Below are positions 18,165 to 26,483 of a stretch of DNA of 37,989 nt, piece after piece. The number at the start of each line of letters is the position of its first letter. The first letter of the stretch is position 1. The translations under genes and the position numbers were made by a program. Under the pieces are notes generated by a model. The model worked only from the letters and a program-made list of their open reading frames with translations, made no database searches and was not told the DNA's origin. The stretch is from Streptomyces sp. 130 (GTDB taxonomy: Bacteria; Actinomycetota; Actinomycetes; Streptomycetales; Streptomycetaceae): assembly GCF_007096885.1 (NCBI RefSeq), contig NZ_VJNO01000054.1:1-37989 (forward strand), read 5' to 3'.

Positions 18165-20228
18165 GTGACGGATCAGGCGGTGGACACCAGCGGCCCGGCC
18201 GAGGCAGCGGGGACCGAGGAGCCGCCCGCCCCGGAACCGACCCGCTTCTTCGGCCGCGAACGGGAGTTGAAGGAACTCCGGGACGACATCGAGCGCGCCG
18301 GACTCGACACCATGGCCGGCCGCCGCAGCGCCCGCGCCCGGGTCCTCCTGATCGCCGGACGTCCCGGCTCCGGCCGCACCGCACTCGCCTCGGAGCTCGC
18401 CCGCCGCCTCCTGGAGACCGGCGACTACCCCGACGGCCTGCTCCACGTCCGGCTGACCGAGAGCGGCGGCGCCCCCGTCCCCGCCGAGCGCGCGGCCCGC
18501 GACCTCCTGGGCGGGCTCGGCCTGGCCGGACCGCCCGGTGCCGACGCCGACGAACTGACCGGAATGGTCCGCGAGGCCCTGGCCGTCCGCCGGGTCCTGC
18601 TCCTCCTGGACGACGCGGCCGACGCCGAGCAGGTCGACCCGCTCCTCCCCGACAACCCGGACTGCCTCGTCGTCGCCACGTCCGGAGGCCCGCTGACCGG
18701 CATCCCCGGCGTCCGGCCCTGCACCATCGGCGGCCTGGACGCGGGCTCCGCCGTCCAGCTCCTGGGCCGCGCCACCGGCCAGACCAGGATCACCGTCGAC
18801 CCGCTCACCGCGCAGACCCTGGCCGAGGAGTGCGGCGGACAGCCGGCCGCCCTGGTCCTCGTCGGCGGCTGGCTCGCCGCCCGTCCGACCACCTCGGTCG
18901 CCGACGCCGGGCGGCAGCTGCGCGCGCTGCCGGACGACCCCGAAGCGCCCGCCGGGGCGCGCCCGCTGGCCCGCGCCTTCCGCCTCGTCCACGACTCGCT
19001 GCCGGCCACCCCCGCCCGGATACTGCGGCTGCTCTCCCTCGCCCCCGGCGGCCTCGCCGACGCCCACACCGCCTCCGCGCTGGCGGGCTGCTCCGTCTCG
19101 GCCGCCCGGACCACCCTGGACGACTTCGTGGCCCTCGGCCTGCTGCGCCGGGAAGACGCCGAGGAACCGCAGTACGAGGTGCCGGGCTGCCTCGCCGGGC
19201 TGCTGCGGGCCCTCCTGGAGGAGCGGGACCGCCCCGCCGAGATCCAGCTCGCCCGGGCCAGGATGCTGGAGCGCACCGTGCGCCTGCTCCAGTCCTGCCG
19301 CGCCGTCACGGACCCCGAGGGCTCGCCGTCCCGCCGCAAGCTCGCCGGGCTCCCGCGCACCCTGCGCTTCCCGAACCCGGAGACCGCCGCCGCCTGGCTG
19401 CGCGCCCGCAGGCCCGCCCTGCTCGCCGCCGCCCGGGTCGCCGTCGAGGACGGGGAGCTCGACACGCTGGCCCGCCGGCTGGTCGCCGCGCTGGTGCGGG
19501 CGCTCGCCGCGCACGAGGGCACCGACGCGGCGGCCCCCGACCTCTACGCCCTGCACGGCCTGGTGCTGGCCGTCGCCGAACGCCGCGACCTGCCCCGCGA
19601 GCGGGCGGCGGCCCTGCTCAACCTGGCCGACCTGGACGCCGGGACCGGCCGCACCCGGGAGGCGCTGGCCCGCTACCGCCAGGCGCTGGACGCCGGGCGG
19701 GCCGCGAAGGACCCGTACGCCACCGGGCGGGCCATGGAGTCCGTGGGCGGCGCCTACGCGGAGCTGGGTGACTACCACCGGGCCTCCGACTGGTACGGGC
19801 GGGCGCTCGCCCAGCGGCTCAGCCAGGGCGAGGCGGCCGAGGCGGCGCGCCTGTACGGGCGGCTCGGCGCCGTCCACACCTACGCCGGGCGGTACGGCGA
19901 GGCGCTGCGGAACTGGCGGGCCGCGGCGGCGGGCCACCGCAGGCTCGGCGACCTTCCGGCCCAGGCCCGGGCGATCAGCGAGATGGCCCGGGTCCAGGAG
20001 TACGCGGGCCGGCCGCAGGAGTCGCTGCGCACCTGCCGGGAGGCGGTGGAGTGGGCGCGGCGGGCCAAGGACGTACGGCTTCAGGCGGCGCTGGAGCTGC
20101 GGCTCGCGGACACCCTGGACCGGCTCGGTGACCCCGCGGCGGCCGGGCTGCACCGGGGCACGGCCGACAGATTGCTGGGCGAAGAGGGCGTGACCTGCGA
20201 AACCGGCAGTGCTTCATCAGAAAAATAA
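18165..20228 (+). CDS. STAND/AfsR-like NTPase with C-terminal TPR-like repeats
   Basis: This 687-residue protein resembles the NTPase and TPR parts of AfsR-type regulators but has no N-terminal OmpR-type DNA-binding domain. An acidic Pro-rich leader (1-26) is followed by TRFFGRERELKELRD, Walker A GRPGSGRT at 65-72 and a Walker B-like VLLLLDD at 144-150, then a winged-helix-like stretch and, from about residue 480, helical repeats rich in 'ALARYRQALDAGRAAKD', 'GDYHRASDWYGRALA' and 'GRYGEALRNWRAAAAGHRR'. The Walker A lysine is replaced by Arg71, so ATP use is uncertain. GTG 18165 has GGAG 8 bases upstream. It may act as a signalling scaffold; no partner is visible nearby. Confidence 0.82.
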   Translation: MTDQAVDTSGPAEAAGTEEPPAPEPTRFFGRERELKELRDDIERAGLDTMAGRRSARARVLLIAGRPGSGRTALASELARRLLETGDYPDGLLHVRLTESGGAPVPAERAARDLLGGLGLAGPPGADADELTGMVREALAVRRVLLLLDDAADAEQVDPLLPDNPDCLVVATSGGPLTGIPGVRPCTIGGLDAGSAVQLLGRATGQTRITVDPLTAQTLAEECGGQPAALVLVGGWLAARPTTSVADAGRQLRALPDDPEAPAGARPLARAFRLVHDSLPATPARILRLLSLAPGGLADAHTASALAGCSVSAARTTLDDFVALGLLRREDAEEPQYEVPGCLAGLLRALLEERDRPAEIQLARARMLERTVRLLQSCRAVTDPEGSPSRRKLAGLPRTLRFPNPETAAAWLRARRPALLAAARVAVEDGELDTLARRLVAALVRALAAHEGTDAAAPDLYALHGLVLAVAERRDLPRERAAALLNLADLDAGTGRTREALARYRQALDAGRAAKDPYATGRAMESVGGAYAELGDYHRASDWYGRALAQRLSQGEAAEAARLYGRLGAVHTYAGRYGEALRNWRAAAAGHRRLGDLPAQARAISEMARVQEYAGRPQESLRTCREAVEWARRAKDVRLQAALELRLADTLDRLGDPAAAGLHRGTADRLLGEEGVTCETGSASSEK

Positions 20229-20370
20229 TGCTTTGCAAGGCTAGACAGCGGGAAGCCCTTCATTAGACTGGCTGTACCGCGGCCGTTCGCGGTGCCTTCA
20301 CATGTGATGCATCTACCCTTTTTGCATTGCTGTGCCCGGATTATCCTCTGAGCCAAGGACCGTGATCGAC
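20229..20370 (+). promoter_or_regulatory. ald promoter and AT-rich leader
   Basis: TAGACA (20242-20247), a 16-base spacer and TAGACT (20264-20269) form a good vegetative promoter, with a start near 20276 and a 95-base leader. The leader contains two adjacent palindromes, TCACATGTGA (20298-20307) and GATGCATC (20306-20313), and is unusually AT-rich. Ald genes in mycobacteria are controlled by the Lrp-family AldR; whether these are such sites is unknown. Confidence 0.6.
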
Positions 20371-21486
20371 ATGAAGGTCGGCATCCCCCGCGAAGTGAAG
20401 AACAACGAGTTCCGCGTGGCGATCACGCCTGCCGGTGTGCATGAGCTCGTCCGCCACGGCCACCAGGTCGTCGTCGAGCGGAACGCCGGAGCGGGCTCCT
20501 CCATCACGGACGCGGAGTACGCCGCGGCCGGGGCGGAGATCCTGCCCACGGCCGACGAGGTCTGGGCCGCCGCCGACCTGCTGCTCAAGGTCAAGGAGCC
20601 GGTCGCCGAGGAGTACCACCGCCTCCGCAAGGGCCAGACCCTCTTCACCTACCTGCACCTCGCCGCCTCCCGCGAGTGCACCGACGCGCTCCTGGAGTCG
20701 GGCACCACCGCCATCGCGTACGAGACCGTCGAGACGGCCAACCGCGCGCTGCCGCTGCTCGCCCCGATGTCCGAGGTCGCGGGCCGGCTGGCCCCGCAGG
20801 TCGGCGCCTACCACCTGATGCGCTCGGCCGGTGGCCGCGGTGTGCTGCCCGGCGGCGTCCCGGGCACGGCGGCCGGCCGTGCCGTCGTCATCGGCGGCGG
20901 TGTCTCCGGCTGGAACGCCACCCAGATCGCCGTGGGCCTCGGCTTCCACGTCACGCTGCTCGACAAGGACATCAACAAGCTCCGCGAGGCGGACAAGGTC
21001 TTCGGCACCAAGGTGCAGACCGTCGTCTCCAACGCCTTCGAGCTGGAGAAGGCCGTGGTCGAGGCCGACCTCGTCATCGGTGCCGTCCTGATCCCCGGCG
21101 CCAAGGCGCCGAAGCTGGTCACCAACGAGCTCGTCGCCAAGATGAAGCCCGGAAGTGTACTTGTCGACATTGCAATTGATCAGGGCGGCTGCTTCGAGGA
21201 CTCGCACCCCACGACGCACGCCGAGCCGACCTTCCAGGTCCACGACTCGGTCTTCTACTGCGTCGCCAACATGCCCGGCGCGGTGCCCAACACCTCGACG
21301 TACGCCCTGACCAACGCGACGCTGCCCTACATCGTGGAGCTCGCCAACCGGGGCTGGGTGGAGGCGCTGCGCCGCGACGCCGCGCTCGCCAAGGGCCTCA
21401 ACACCCATGACGGACAGGTCGTTTACCGCGAGGTGGCCGAGGCGCACGGCCTCGACCACGTCGACCTGAACACGCTCATCGGCTGA
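20371..21486 (+). CDS. ald: L-alanine dehydrogenase
   Basis: This 371-residue NAD-dependent enzyme interconverts L-alanine and pyruvate plus ammonia, feeding alanine carbon to central metabolism. It starts MKVGIPREVKNNEFRVA, has the substrate Lys/His region FTYLHLAAS, the NAD-binding 'AVVIGGGVSGWNATQIAVG' and LLDKDINKLREADKVFG, and the 'MPGAVPNTSTYALTNATLPY' block, and is full length. ATG 20371 has AAGGA 11 bases upstream; GTG 20362 is an alternative that gives the N-terminus MIDMKV. Codons at about 21151-21182 (GSVLVDIAIDQ) are strikingly AT-ended, unlike the rest of the gene. Confidence 0.96.
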   Translation: MKVGIPREVKNNEFRVAITPAGVHELVRHGHQVVVERNAGAGSSITDAEYAAAGAEILPTADEVWAAADLLLKVKEPVAEEYHRLRKGQTLFTYLHLAASRECTDALLESGTTAIAYETVETANRALPLLAPMSEVAGRLAPQVGAYHLMRSAGGRGVLPGGVPGTAAGRAVVIGGGVSGWNATQIAVGLGFHVTLLDKDINKLREADKVFGTKVQTVVSNAFELEKAVVEADLVIGAVLIPGAKAPKLVTNELVAKMKPGSVLVDIAIDQGGCFEDSHPTTHAEPTFQVHDSVFYCVANMPGAVPNTSTYALTNATLPYIVELANRGWVEALRRDAALAKGLNTHDGQVVYREVAEAHGLDHVDLNTLIG

Positions 21487-21812
21487 CCGGGGTCAACCCC
21501 TTCGTCAACTCCGTGCGTCCGGCCGGACCTTGCCGGCAAGGTCCGGCCGGACGCATGCCGGGGCGGCGCGCGCCCCCGAGCAACTCGTCTCGAACGTAAC
21601 CCTTTAACCGTTTCGTACACCCGGGAAAAGTGTGCACCGAGGGTTGCGCGCCCTTGACAGCGGGGCGTTCGATTGCCGACACAACGGGCCGGGTCCGGTG
21701 GATTGTGTTGCTGCGGACAGGGGACACGCCATAGAGTCGCCAATCGTCGGCATGGTGCCACGCTGACCTATCGATAAGTTTCCTGGTCACGTCCAAGGAG
21801 GTAAGACGACTT
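21487..21812 (+). promoter_or_regulatory. Gap between ald and the ParA-like gene, with promoter
   Basis: These 326 bases hold the palindromic terminator at 21514-21555, then an AT-richer zone from 21590 to 21630. A likely ParA promoter follows: TTGCTG (21708-21713), an 18-base spacer and TAGAGT (21732-21737), giving a start near 21744. TTGACA at 21654-21659 has no matching -10. The gene start has AAGGAGG at 21795-21801. Confidence 0.55.
21514..21555 (+). terminator. 42-bp perfect palindrome after ald, likely bidirectional terminator
   Basis: Bases 21514-21534 are exactly complementary to 21535-21555; arms start TGCGTCCGGCCGG and meet at CC|GG. The RNA would form a very stable hairpin with a 4-base loop. 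It lies 27 bases after the ald stop and has no U-tract. Confidence 0.75.
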
Positions 21813-22973
21813 GTGAATGAGTCGACAATTACTCCCGGGGGTGTTCAACCAGGGATGCCCGCACGGGGCCAGAGCCCGCACGGGCGGGAGGCTGTCGGCT
21901 CCGTCGCTGTCCGCACCTTCGCCACCCACCAGCACATGACGACAGCCCCCCAGATGATGGACGGCCTTCACGTGAACGCCATGGCCGGCAACGAGAGTGG
22001 CCGGGACACCGCCCCCCTCGCCGACTTCGCCGAGACGCCCCAGGCGCATTTCTACGACCCCGACGCCGAGTACGAGCCCGACCCGGAGTACGCGGCCACG
22101 CTCGCGCCGGACGCCGCCCGGCAGCGCCGCGAGCGGATCGGCCCGACCGGCCGCCCCCTGCCCTACTTCCCGATCCCGGGCCCGCTGACCGACCACGGTC
22201 CCGCGAAGATCATCGCGATGTGCAACCAGAAGGGCGGCGTCGGCAAGACCACGTCGACCATCAACCTGGGCGCCGCGCTCGCGGAGTACGGACGGCGCGT
22301 CCTGCTCGTCGACTTCGACCCGCAGGGCGCCCTCTCGGTCGGCCTCGGGGTCAACCCGATGGAGCTCGACCTCACCGTCTACAACCTGCTCATGGAGCGG
22401 GGCATGGCGGCCGACGAGGTCCTGCTGAAGACCGCGGTCCCCAACATGGACCTGCTCCCCAGCAACATCGACCTCTCCGCCGCGGAGGTGCAGCTCGTCA
22501 GCGAGGTGGCCCGCGAGTCCACGCTCCAGCGCGCCCTGAAGCCGCTGATGGCCGACTACGACTACATCGTGATCGACTGTCAGCCCTCGCTCGGCCTGCT
22601 CACGGTGAACGCGCTGACCGCCGCGCACAAGGTGATAGTCCCGCTCGAGTGCGAGTTCTTCGCGCTGCGCGGTGTGGCGCTGCTCACCGAGACGATCGAG
22701 AAGGTCCAGGAGCGGCTCAACCCGGAGCTGGAGCTCGACGGCATCCTCGCCACCATGTACGACTCCCGCACGGTGCACAGCCGCGAGGTCCTGGCGCGGG
22801 TGGTCGAGGCGTTCGACGACCACGTCTACCACACGGTCATCGGGCGCACGGTCCGCTTCCCCGAGACCACGGTCGCCGGTGAGCCCATCACCACGTACGC
22901 CTCCAACTCGGTCGGTGCCGCCGCCTATCGCCAGCTCGCCAGGGAGGTGCTCGCCCGGTGTCACGCCGAGTGA
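21813..22973 (+). CDS. ParA/Soj-like ATPase beside scpAB
   Basis: This 386-residue protein is a ParA/MinD-type ATPase. The deviant Walker A KGGVGKTT with its signature Lys140 is at residues 140-147, Walker A' in LLVDFDPQGALSVGLG at 164-179, and Walker B in DYIVIDCQPSLG. A 130-residue N-terminal extension, disordered and Pro/Asp/Tyr-rich, precedes the core; it ends in PLPYFPIPGPLTDHG. GTG 21813 follows AAGGAGG by 11 bases. The position matches Rv1708 next to scpA-scpB, so it is not the oriC-linked parA of parAB. The overlapping downstream gene encodes a candidate DNA-binding partner. Expected role is ATP-driven DNA partitioning or chromosome organisation. Confidence 0.93.
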   Translation: MNESTITPGGVQPGMPARGQSPHGREAVGSVAVRTFATHQHMTTAPQMMDGLHVNAMAGNESGRDTAPLADFAETPQAHFYDPDAEYEPDPEYAATLAPDAARQRRERIGPTGRPLPYFPIPGPLTDHGPAKIIAMCNQKGGVGKTTSTINLGAALAEYGRRVLLVDFDPQGALSVGLGVNPMELDLTVYNLLMERGMAADEVLLKTAVPNMDLLPSNIDLSAAEVQLVSEVARESTLQRALKPLMADYDYIVIDCQPSLGLLTVNALTAAHKVIVPLECEFFALRGVALLTETIEKVQERLNPELELDGILATMYDSRTVHSREVLARVVEAFDDHVYHTVIGRTVRFPETTVAGEPITTYASNSVGAAAYRQLAREVLARCHAE

Positions 22974-23554
22974 GTCTGCCCGGGGCCGACGAACTGTTCC
23001 GTACGACCGGGGGGACTGCGCTCCAGTCCTCGTCGCCCGCGGAGCGGAGGCGCAAGGCGAACGGCGAGGCCCGGGTCCCGGCTCCGGCCGGTGAGAACGA
23101 GCCCGGGACCGCCGCGCCGGGGGAGTCCGCCCCGGACGTCGGCACCGTCCCCGCCCGGCCGGAGCACGCGGCGGCCGGCGCCGACGCGGGCGACTCGCGC
23201 AGCCGGTCCGCCGAGGGCGACCGGGTCGCCGTCGCCGCGCAGGCGGGCCGCCGCCCGCAGCAGCCCGCCGAACCCGCCCCGGCACCCGTCGTGCAGCAGC
23301 AGCGCAGGCGCGGCGGCGGACGCGGCGCGAACCGCCGACCCAGCGGGCGCGAACGCCACGACGAGAAGATCACGGTCTACGTCTCCGCCGAGGAGCTGAT
23401 GGACCTGGAGCACGCGCGCCTCGTCCTGCGCGGCGAGCACGGCCTCGCCGTGGACCGGGGCCGGATCGTGCGCGAGGCGGTCGCCGTCGTCCTGGCGGAC
23501 CTGGAATCGCGCGGCGACGCGAGCATCCTCGTACGACGGCTGCGCGGCCGCTGA
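22958..23554 (+). CDS. Ribbon-helix-helix-like protein overlapping the ParA-like gene; candidate ParA partner
   Basis: I do not know a named family for this 198-residue protein. The N-terminus has a compact motif, RRVSLPGADELFRTTGG (residues 3-19); residues 20-132 are disordered, Ala/Pro/Glu-rich, ending in an Arg/Gly tract (116-128); the C-terminus (135-183) reads as strand KITVYVS, helix AEELMDLEHARLVLRG, turn and helix GRIVREAVAVVLADLE, the pattern of a ribbon-helix-helix DNA-binding domain. That layout, short ParA-contacting N-terminus plus RHH, is known from plasmid centromere-binding proteins such as ParG and omega. The GTG start overlaps the ATPase gene by 16 bases, with GGGAGG 10 bases upstream. 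The function is inferred. Confidence 0.8.
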   Translation: MSRRVSLPGADELFRTTGGTALQSSSPAERRRKANGEARVPAPAGENEPGTAAPGESAPDVGTVPARPEHAAAGADAGDSRSRSAEGDRVAVAAQAGRRPQQPAEPAPAPVVQQQRRRGGGRGANRRPSGRERHDEKITVYVSAEELMDLEHARLVLRGEHGLAVDRGRIVREAVAVVLADLESRGDASILVRRLRGR

Positions 23555-23668
23555 CCGGTACGGCGCCGGTAGCCTGCCCGGAAGGACCGCCGCCGTCGTG
23601 CGGCCGGGCCCGCCTTCCGTACGGGCCGCCGCCCGCCGCCGTACCCCACCCGCGCACCCTGGACCTCC

Positions 23669-24661
23669 ATGCCGACACCCGACGAGCCCGCCCGCACCGC
23701 CCGCCGCCCCCTGGGTCGCGGGCCGGGGGCGGGGGCCGTCCCCGCGGAGGCACCGGCACCGGCTGAGGCACCCGCGCCGCAGGGGACTCCCTCGCCCGTG
23801 CCGCAGGAGGTCCCCGAGGCGGCCCCCGAAGCACCCGCTCCCCCCGACGACGGCCGCTTCACCGTGCGCCTCGCGAACTTCGAGGGGCCCTTCGACCTGC
23901 TCCTCCAGCTGATCTCCAAGCACAAGCTGGATGTGACCGAGGTCGCCCTGTCCAAGGTCACCGACGAGTTCATGGCCCACATCCGGGCGATGGGCCCCGA
24001 CTGGGACCTGGACCAGACGACCGAGTTCCTGGTGGTCGCCGCGACCCTCCTCGACCTGAAGGCCGCCCGGCTGCTCCCGGCGGCCGAGGTGGAGGACGAG
24101 GCGGACCTCGCGCTCCTGGAGGCCAGGGACCTGCTCTTCGCGCGGCTCCTGCAGTACCGCGCGTACAAGCGGGTCGCCGACATCTTCGCCGGCCGGCTCG
24201 AAGCGGAGGGCCGCCGCTTCCCCCGTACCGTCGGCCTCGAACCGCACCACGCCGAACTGCTGCCGGACGTCGTCATCAGCATCGGCGCCGAGGGCTTCGC
24301 CCGGCTGGCCGTGAAGGCGATGCAGCCGAAGCCGGCGCCGCAGGTGTACGTCGACCACATCCACGCCCCCCTGGTCAGCGTGCGCGAGCAGGCGGGCATC
24401 GTGGTCGCCCGGGTCCGCGAGGCGGGCGAGATCAGCTTCCGGGCGCTGGCCGAGGACGCGCCGGACACCCTCACCGTCGTCGCCCGGTTCCTGGCCCTGC
24501 TGGAGCTGTACCGGGAGAAGGCCGTCGCCCTCGACCAGGACGTGGCGCTCGGCGAGCTGATGGTGCGCTGGGCCGGTGAGGCGGGGGCCGAGCCCGTCGT
24601 GACGGACGAATTCGACCAGGAGGCCCCGGACGCCTCCGCAACCCCCGAGGAGACGCCATGA
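23669..24661 (+). CDS. scpA: Segregation and condensation protein A (kleisin)
   Basis: This 330-residue kleisin bridges SMC and ScpB in the bacterial condensin complex. After a 62-residue Pro/Ala/Glu-rich leader, the conserved core begins FTVRLANFEGPFDLLLQLI and continues with the KLDVTEVALSKVTDEFMAH and 'EFLVVAATLLDLKAARLLP' helices that bind the SMC neck; the C-terminal winged helix (FRALAEDAPDTLTVVARFLA to VALGELMVRW) contacts the SMC head. The ATG has only a weak Shine-Dalgarno sequence. A -10-like TAGCCT at 23570-23575 may give the scpA operon its own promoter in the 114-base gap. Its end overlaps scpB by ATGA. Confidence 0.94.
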   Translation: MPTPDEPARTARRPLGRGPGAGAVPAEAPAPAEAPAPQGTPSPVPQEVPEAAPEAPAPPDDGRFTVRLANFEGPFDLLLQLISKHKLDVTEVALSKVTDEFMAHIRAMGPDWDLDQTTEFLVVAATLLDLKAARLLPAAEVEDEADLALLEARDLLFARLLQYRAYKRVADIFAGRLEAEGRRFPRTVGLEPHHAELLPDVVISIGAEGFARLAVKAMQPKPAPQVYVDHIHAPLVSVREQAGIVVARVREAGEISFRALAEDAPDTLTVVARFLALLELYREKAVALDQDVALGELMVRWAGEAGAEPVVTDEFDQEAPDASATPEETP

Positions 24662-25299
24662 CGGACCCCGCGGGCTCCGCGGTCGCGGACCTGGACCTCA
24701 AGCCCGCCCTGGAGGCCGTCCTCATGGTCGTGGACGAGCCCGCCACCGAGGAACACCTCGCCAAGGTGCTGGAGCGCCCCCGGCGGGCCGTGGCCGCAGC
24801 CCTGCGGGAGCTGGCCGACGAGTACACCGCGCAGCGGCGCGGCTTCGACCTCCGGCTCGTCGCCGGCGGCTGGCGGTTCTACACCCGGCCCGAGTACGCG
24901 GCGGCGGTCGAGGGGTTCGTCCTGGACGGCCAGCACGCCCGGCTGACCCAGGCGGCGCTGGAGACCCTGGCGGTGGTCGCGTACCGGCAGCCGGTGAGCC
25001 GGTCGCGGGTCTCGGCGGTGCGCGGGGTGAACTGCGACGGGGTCATGCGGACCCTGCTCCAGAGGGGCCTGGTCGAGGAGGCGGGCACGGAACCCGAAAC
25101 AGGTGCGATCCTGTACAGGACGACGAACTACTTTCTGGAGCGGATGGGCCTGCGTGGCCTGGATGAGCTTCCGGAGCTCGCGCCCTTCCTCCCCGAGGCG
25201 GACGCGATCGAGGCCGAGACGCCAGAGGGTGTGCCGTCGTTCGATCCGGACGCACCGGACACCCCGGAAACTCACGCAGACGACAAGACGGACTTTTGA
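24658..25299 (+). CDS. scpB: Segregation and condensation protein B
   Basis: This 213-residue protein binds ScpA as a dimer in the SMC-ScpAB complex. It has two winged-helix domains: the first with LEAVLMVVDEPATEEHLAKV and RGFDLRLVAGGWRFYTRPEY, the second with LTQAALETLAVVAYRQPVSR and 'SAVRGVNCDGVMRTLLQRGL'. Length is normal, with an acidic C-terminal tail. It starts at ATG 24658 inside the scpA stop and its TGA overlaps the ATG of the pseudouridine synthase gene, so the three genes are translationally coupled. Confidence 0.95.
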   Translation: MTDPAGSAVADLDLKPALEAVLMVVDEPATEEHLAKVLERPRRAVAAALRELADEYTAQRRGFDLRLVAGGWRFYTRPEYAAAVEGFVLDGQHARLTQAALETLAVVAYRQPVSRSRVSAVRGVNCDGVMRTLLQRGLVEEAGTEPETGAILYRTTNYFLERMGLRGLDELPELAPFLPEADAIEAETPEGVPSFDPDAPDTPETHADDKTDF

Positions 25300-26462
25300 T
25301 GCGAAGCAGTGGCAGGAACAGCGGTAGCGGCGGCGGCAGGAGCGGCGGCAGCGGCGGGGGCTGGAGCGGTGGCCGGAACAACAAGGGCACCGGCAGGAAC
25401 AGCAACCCGAGCGCGCGGACCCCCCGCTCGGAGCGCGAGGACCGCCGGAACGAGGAGCGCCCCCGCAAGCCCAGGCCCGAGGAGCGCCGCTACGACGTGG
25501 GCTCCGACAAGCCCGCCACCGGCGGCGGTGTCCGCAAGGGGCGCGGTGCGGCGGCCCGGGGCGGGGCCAAGGGCGGCCCGAAGAGCCCCCAGGGCGGCAC
25601 GAAGGGCGGCGCCCGGCGCGGCCCGTACGGCGCCCCGGCGCGTCCGCGCGAGCTCGACGCCAAGATCGAGCAGCGCAACCGCGACCGGTACGCGAACAAG
25701 CCCGAGATCAAGACCCCCAAGACGCACCCCGGCGCCGAGCAGGAGGGCGAGCGGCTGCAGAAGGTCCTGGCCCGCGCCGGCATGGGCTCGCGCCGCGCCT
25801 GCGAGGAACTCATCGACCAGGGCAGGGTCGAGGTCAACGGCGAGATCGTCATCGAGCAGGGCCTGCGCGTCGACGTGCACAAGGACGAGATCAAGGTCGA
25901 CGGGCTGACCGTCGCCACCCAGTCCTACCTGTTCTTCGCGCTGAACAAGCCGGCCGGGGTCGTCGCCTCCATGGAGGACCCGGACGGGCGCCAGTGCCTC
26001 GGCGACTACGTCACCAACCGCGAGACGCGGCTCTTCCACGTCGGCCGGCTGGACACCGAGACCGAGGGCATCATCATGCTCACCAACCACGGCGAGCTGG
26101 CCCACCGTCTCACCCACCCCAAGTACGGCGTGAAGAAGACGTACCTGGCGGCCATCCAGGGCCCCCTCCCGCGCGACCTGGGCAAGCGGCTCAAGGACGG
26201 CATCCAGCTGGAGGACGGCTACGCCCGCGCCGACCACTTCCGCGTCGTGGAGAACACCGGCAAGAACTACCTGGTCGAGGTGACCCTGCACGAGGGCCGC
26301 AAGCACATCGTGCGCCGCATGCTGGCCGAGGCGGGCTTCCCCGTCGACCGGCTCGTGCGCACCGGCTTCGGCCCGATCGCGCTCGGCGACCAGAAGTCGG
26401 GCTGGCTGCGGCGGCTCACCAACACCGAGGTGGGCATGCTGATGCGCGAGGTCGGCCTGTAG
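25299..26462 (+). CDS. rluB: 23S rRNA pseudouridine synthase (RluB/RsuA family) with long Gly/Arg-rich N-terminus
   Basis: This 387-residue enzyme isomerises uridine in 23S rRNA. Residues 1-147 are low-complexity Gly/Ser/Arg/Lys/Asn, probably an unstructured RNA-binding tail absent from E. coli RluB. An S4 domain follows (GERLQKVLARAGMGSRRACE), then the catalytic domain with GRLDTETEGIIMLTNHGEL, whose Asp (about residue 252) attacks the uracil ring, and LHEGRKHIVRRMLAEAGFPV. The ATG at 25299 overlaps the scpB stop; no separate Shine-Dalgarno element is seen. Linkage to scpAB is common in many phyla. Confidence 0.94.
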   Translation: MRSSGRNSGSGGGRSGGSGGGWSGGRNNKGTGRNSNPSARTPRSEREDRRNEERPRKPRPEERRYDVGSDKPATGGGVRKGRGAAARGGAKGGPKSPQGGTKGGARRGPYGAPARPRELDAKIEQRNRDRYANKPEIKTPKTHPGAEQEGERLQKVLARAGMGSRRACEELIDQGRVEVNGEIVIEQGLRVDVHKDEIKVDGLTVATQSYLFFALNKPAGVVASMEDPDGRQCLGDYVTNRETRLFHVGRLDTETEGIIMLTNHGELAHRLTHPKYGVKKTYLAAIQGPLPRDLGKRLKDGIQLEDGYARADHFRVVENTGKNYLVEVTLHEGRKHIVRRMLAEAGFPVDRLVRTGFGPIALGDQKSGWLRRLTNTEVGMLMREVGL

Positions 26463-26483
26463 CCGGTCCTCGGCACGGACCAG

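Noticed and set aside
21654..21659. TTGACA as -35 of the ParA promoter
   Set aside because: No TANNNT box lies 16-19 bases downstream; the TTGCTG-18-TAGAGT pair closer to the gene is a better fit.
21768..23285. 505-codon minus-strand frame opposite the ParA-like gene
   Set aside because: Antisense shadow of a gene with intact Walker motifs; no start signal.
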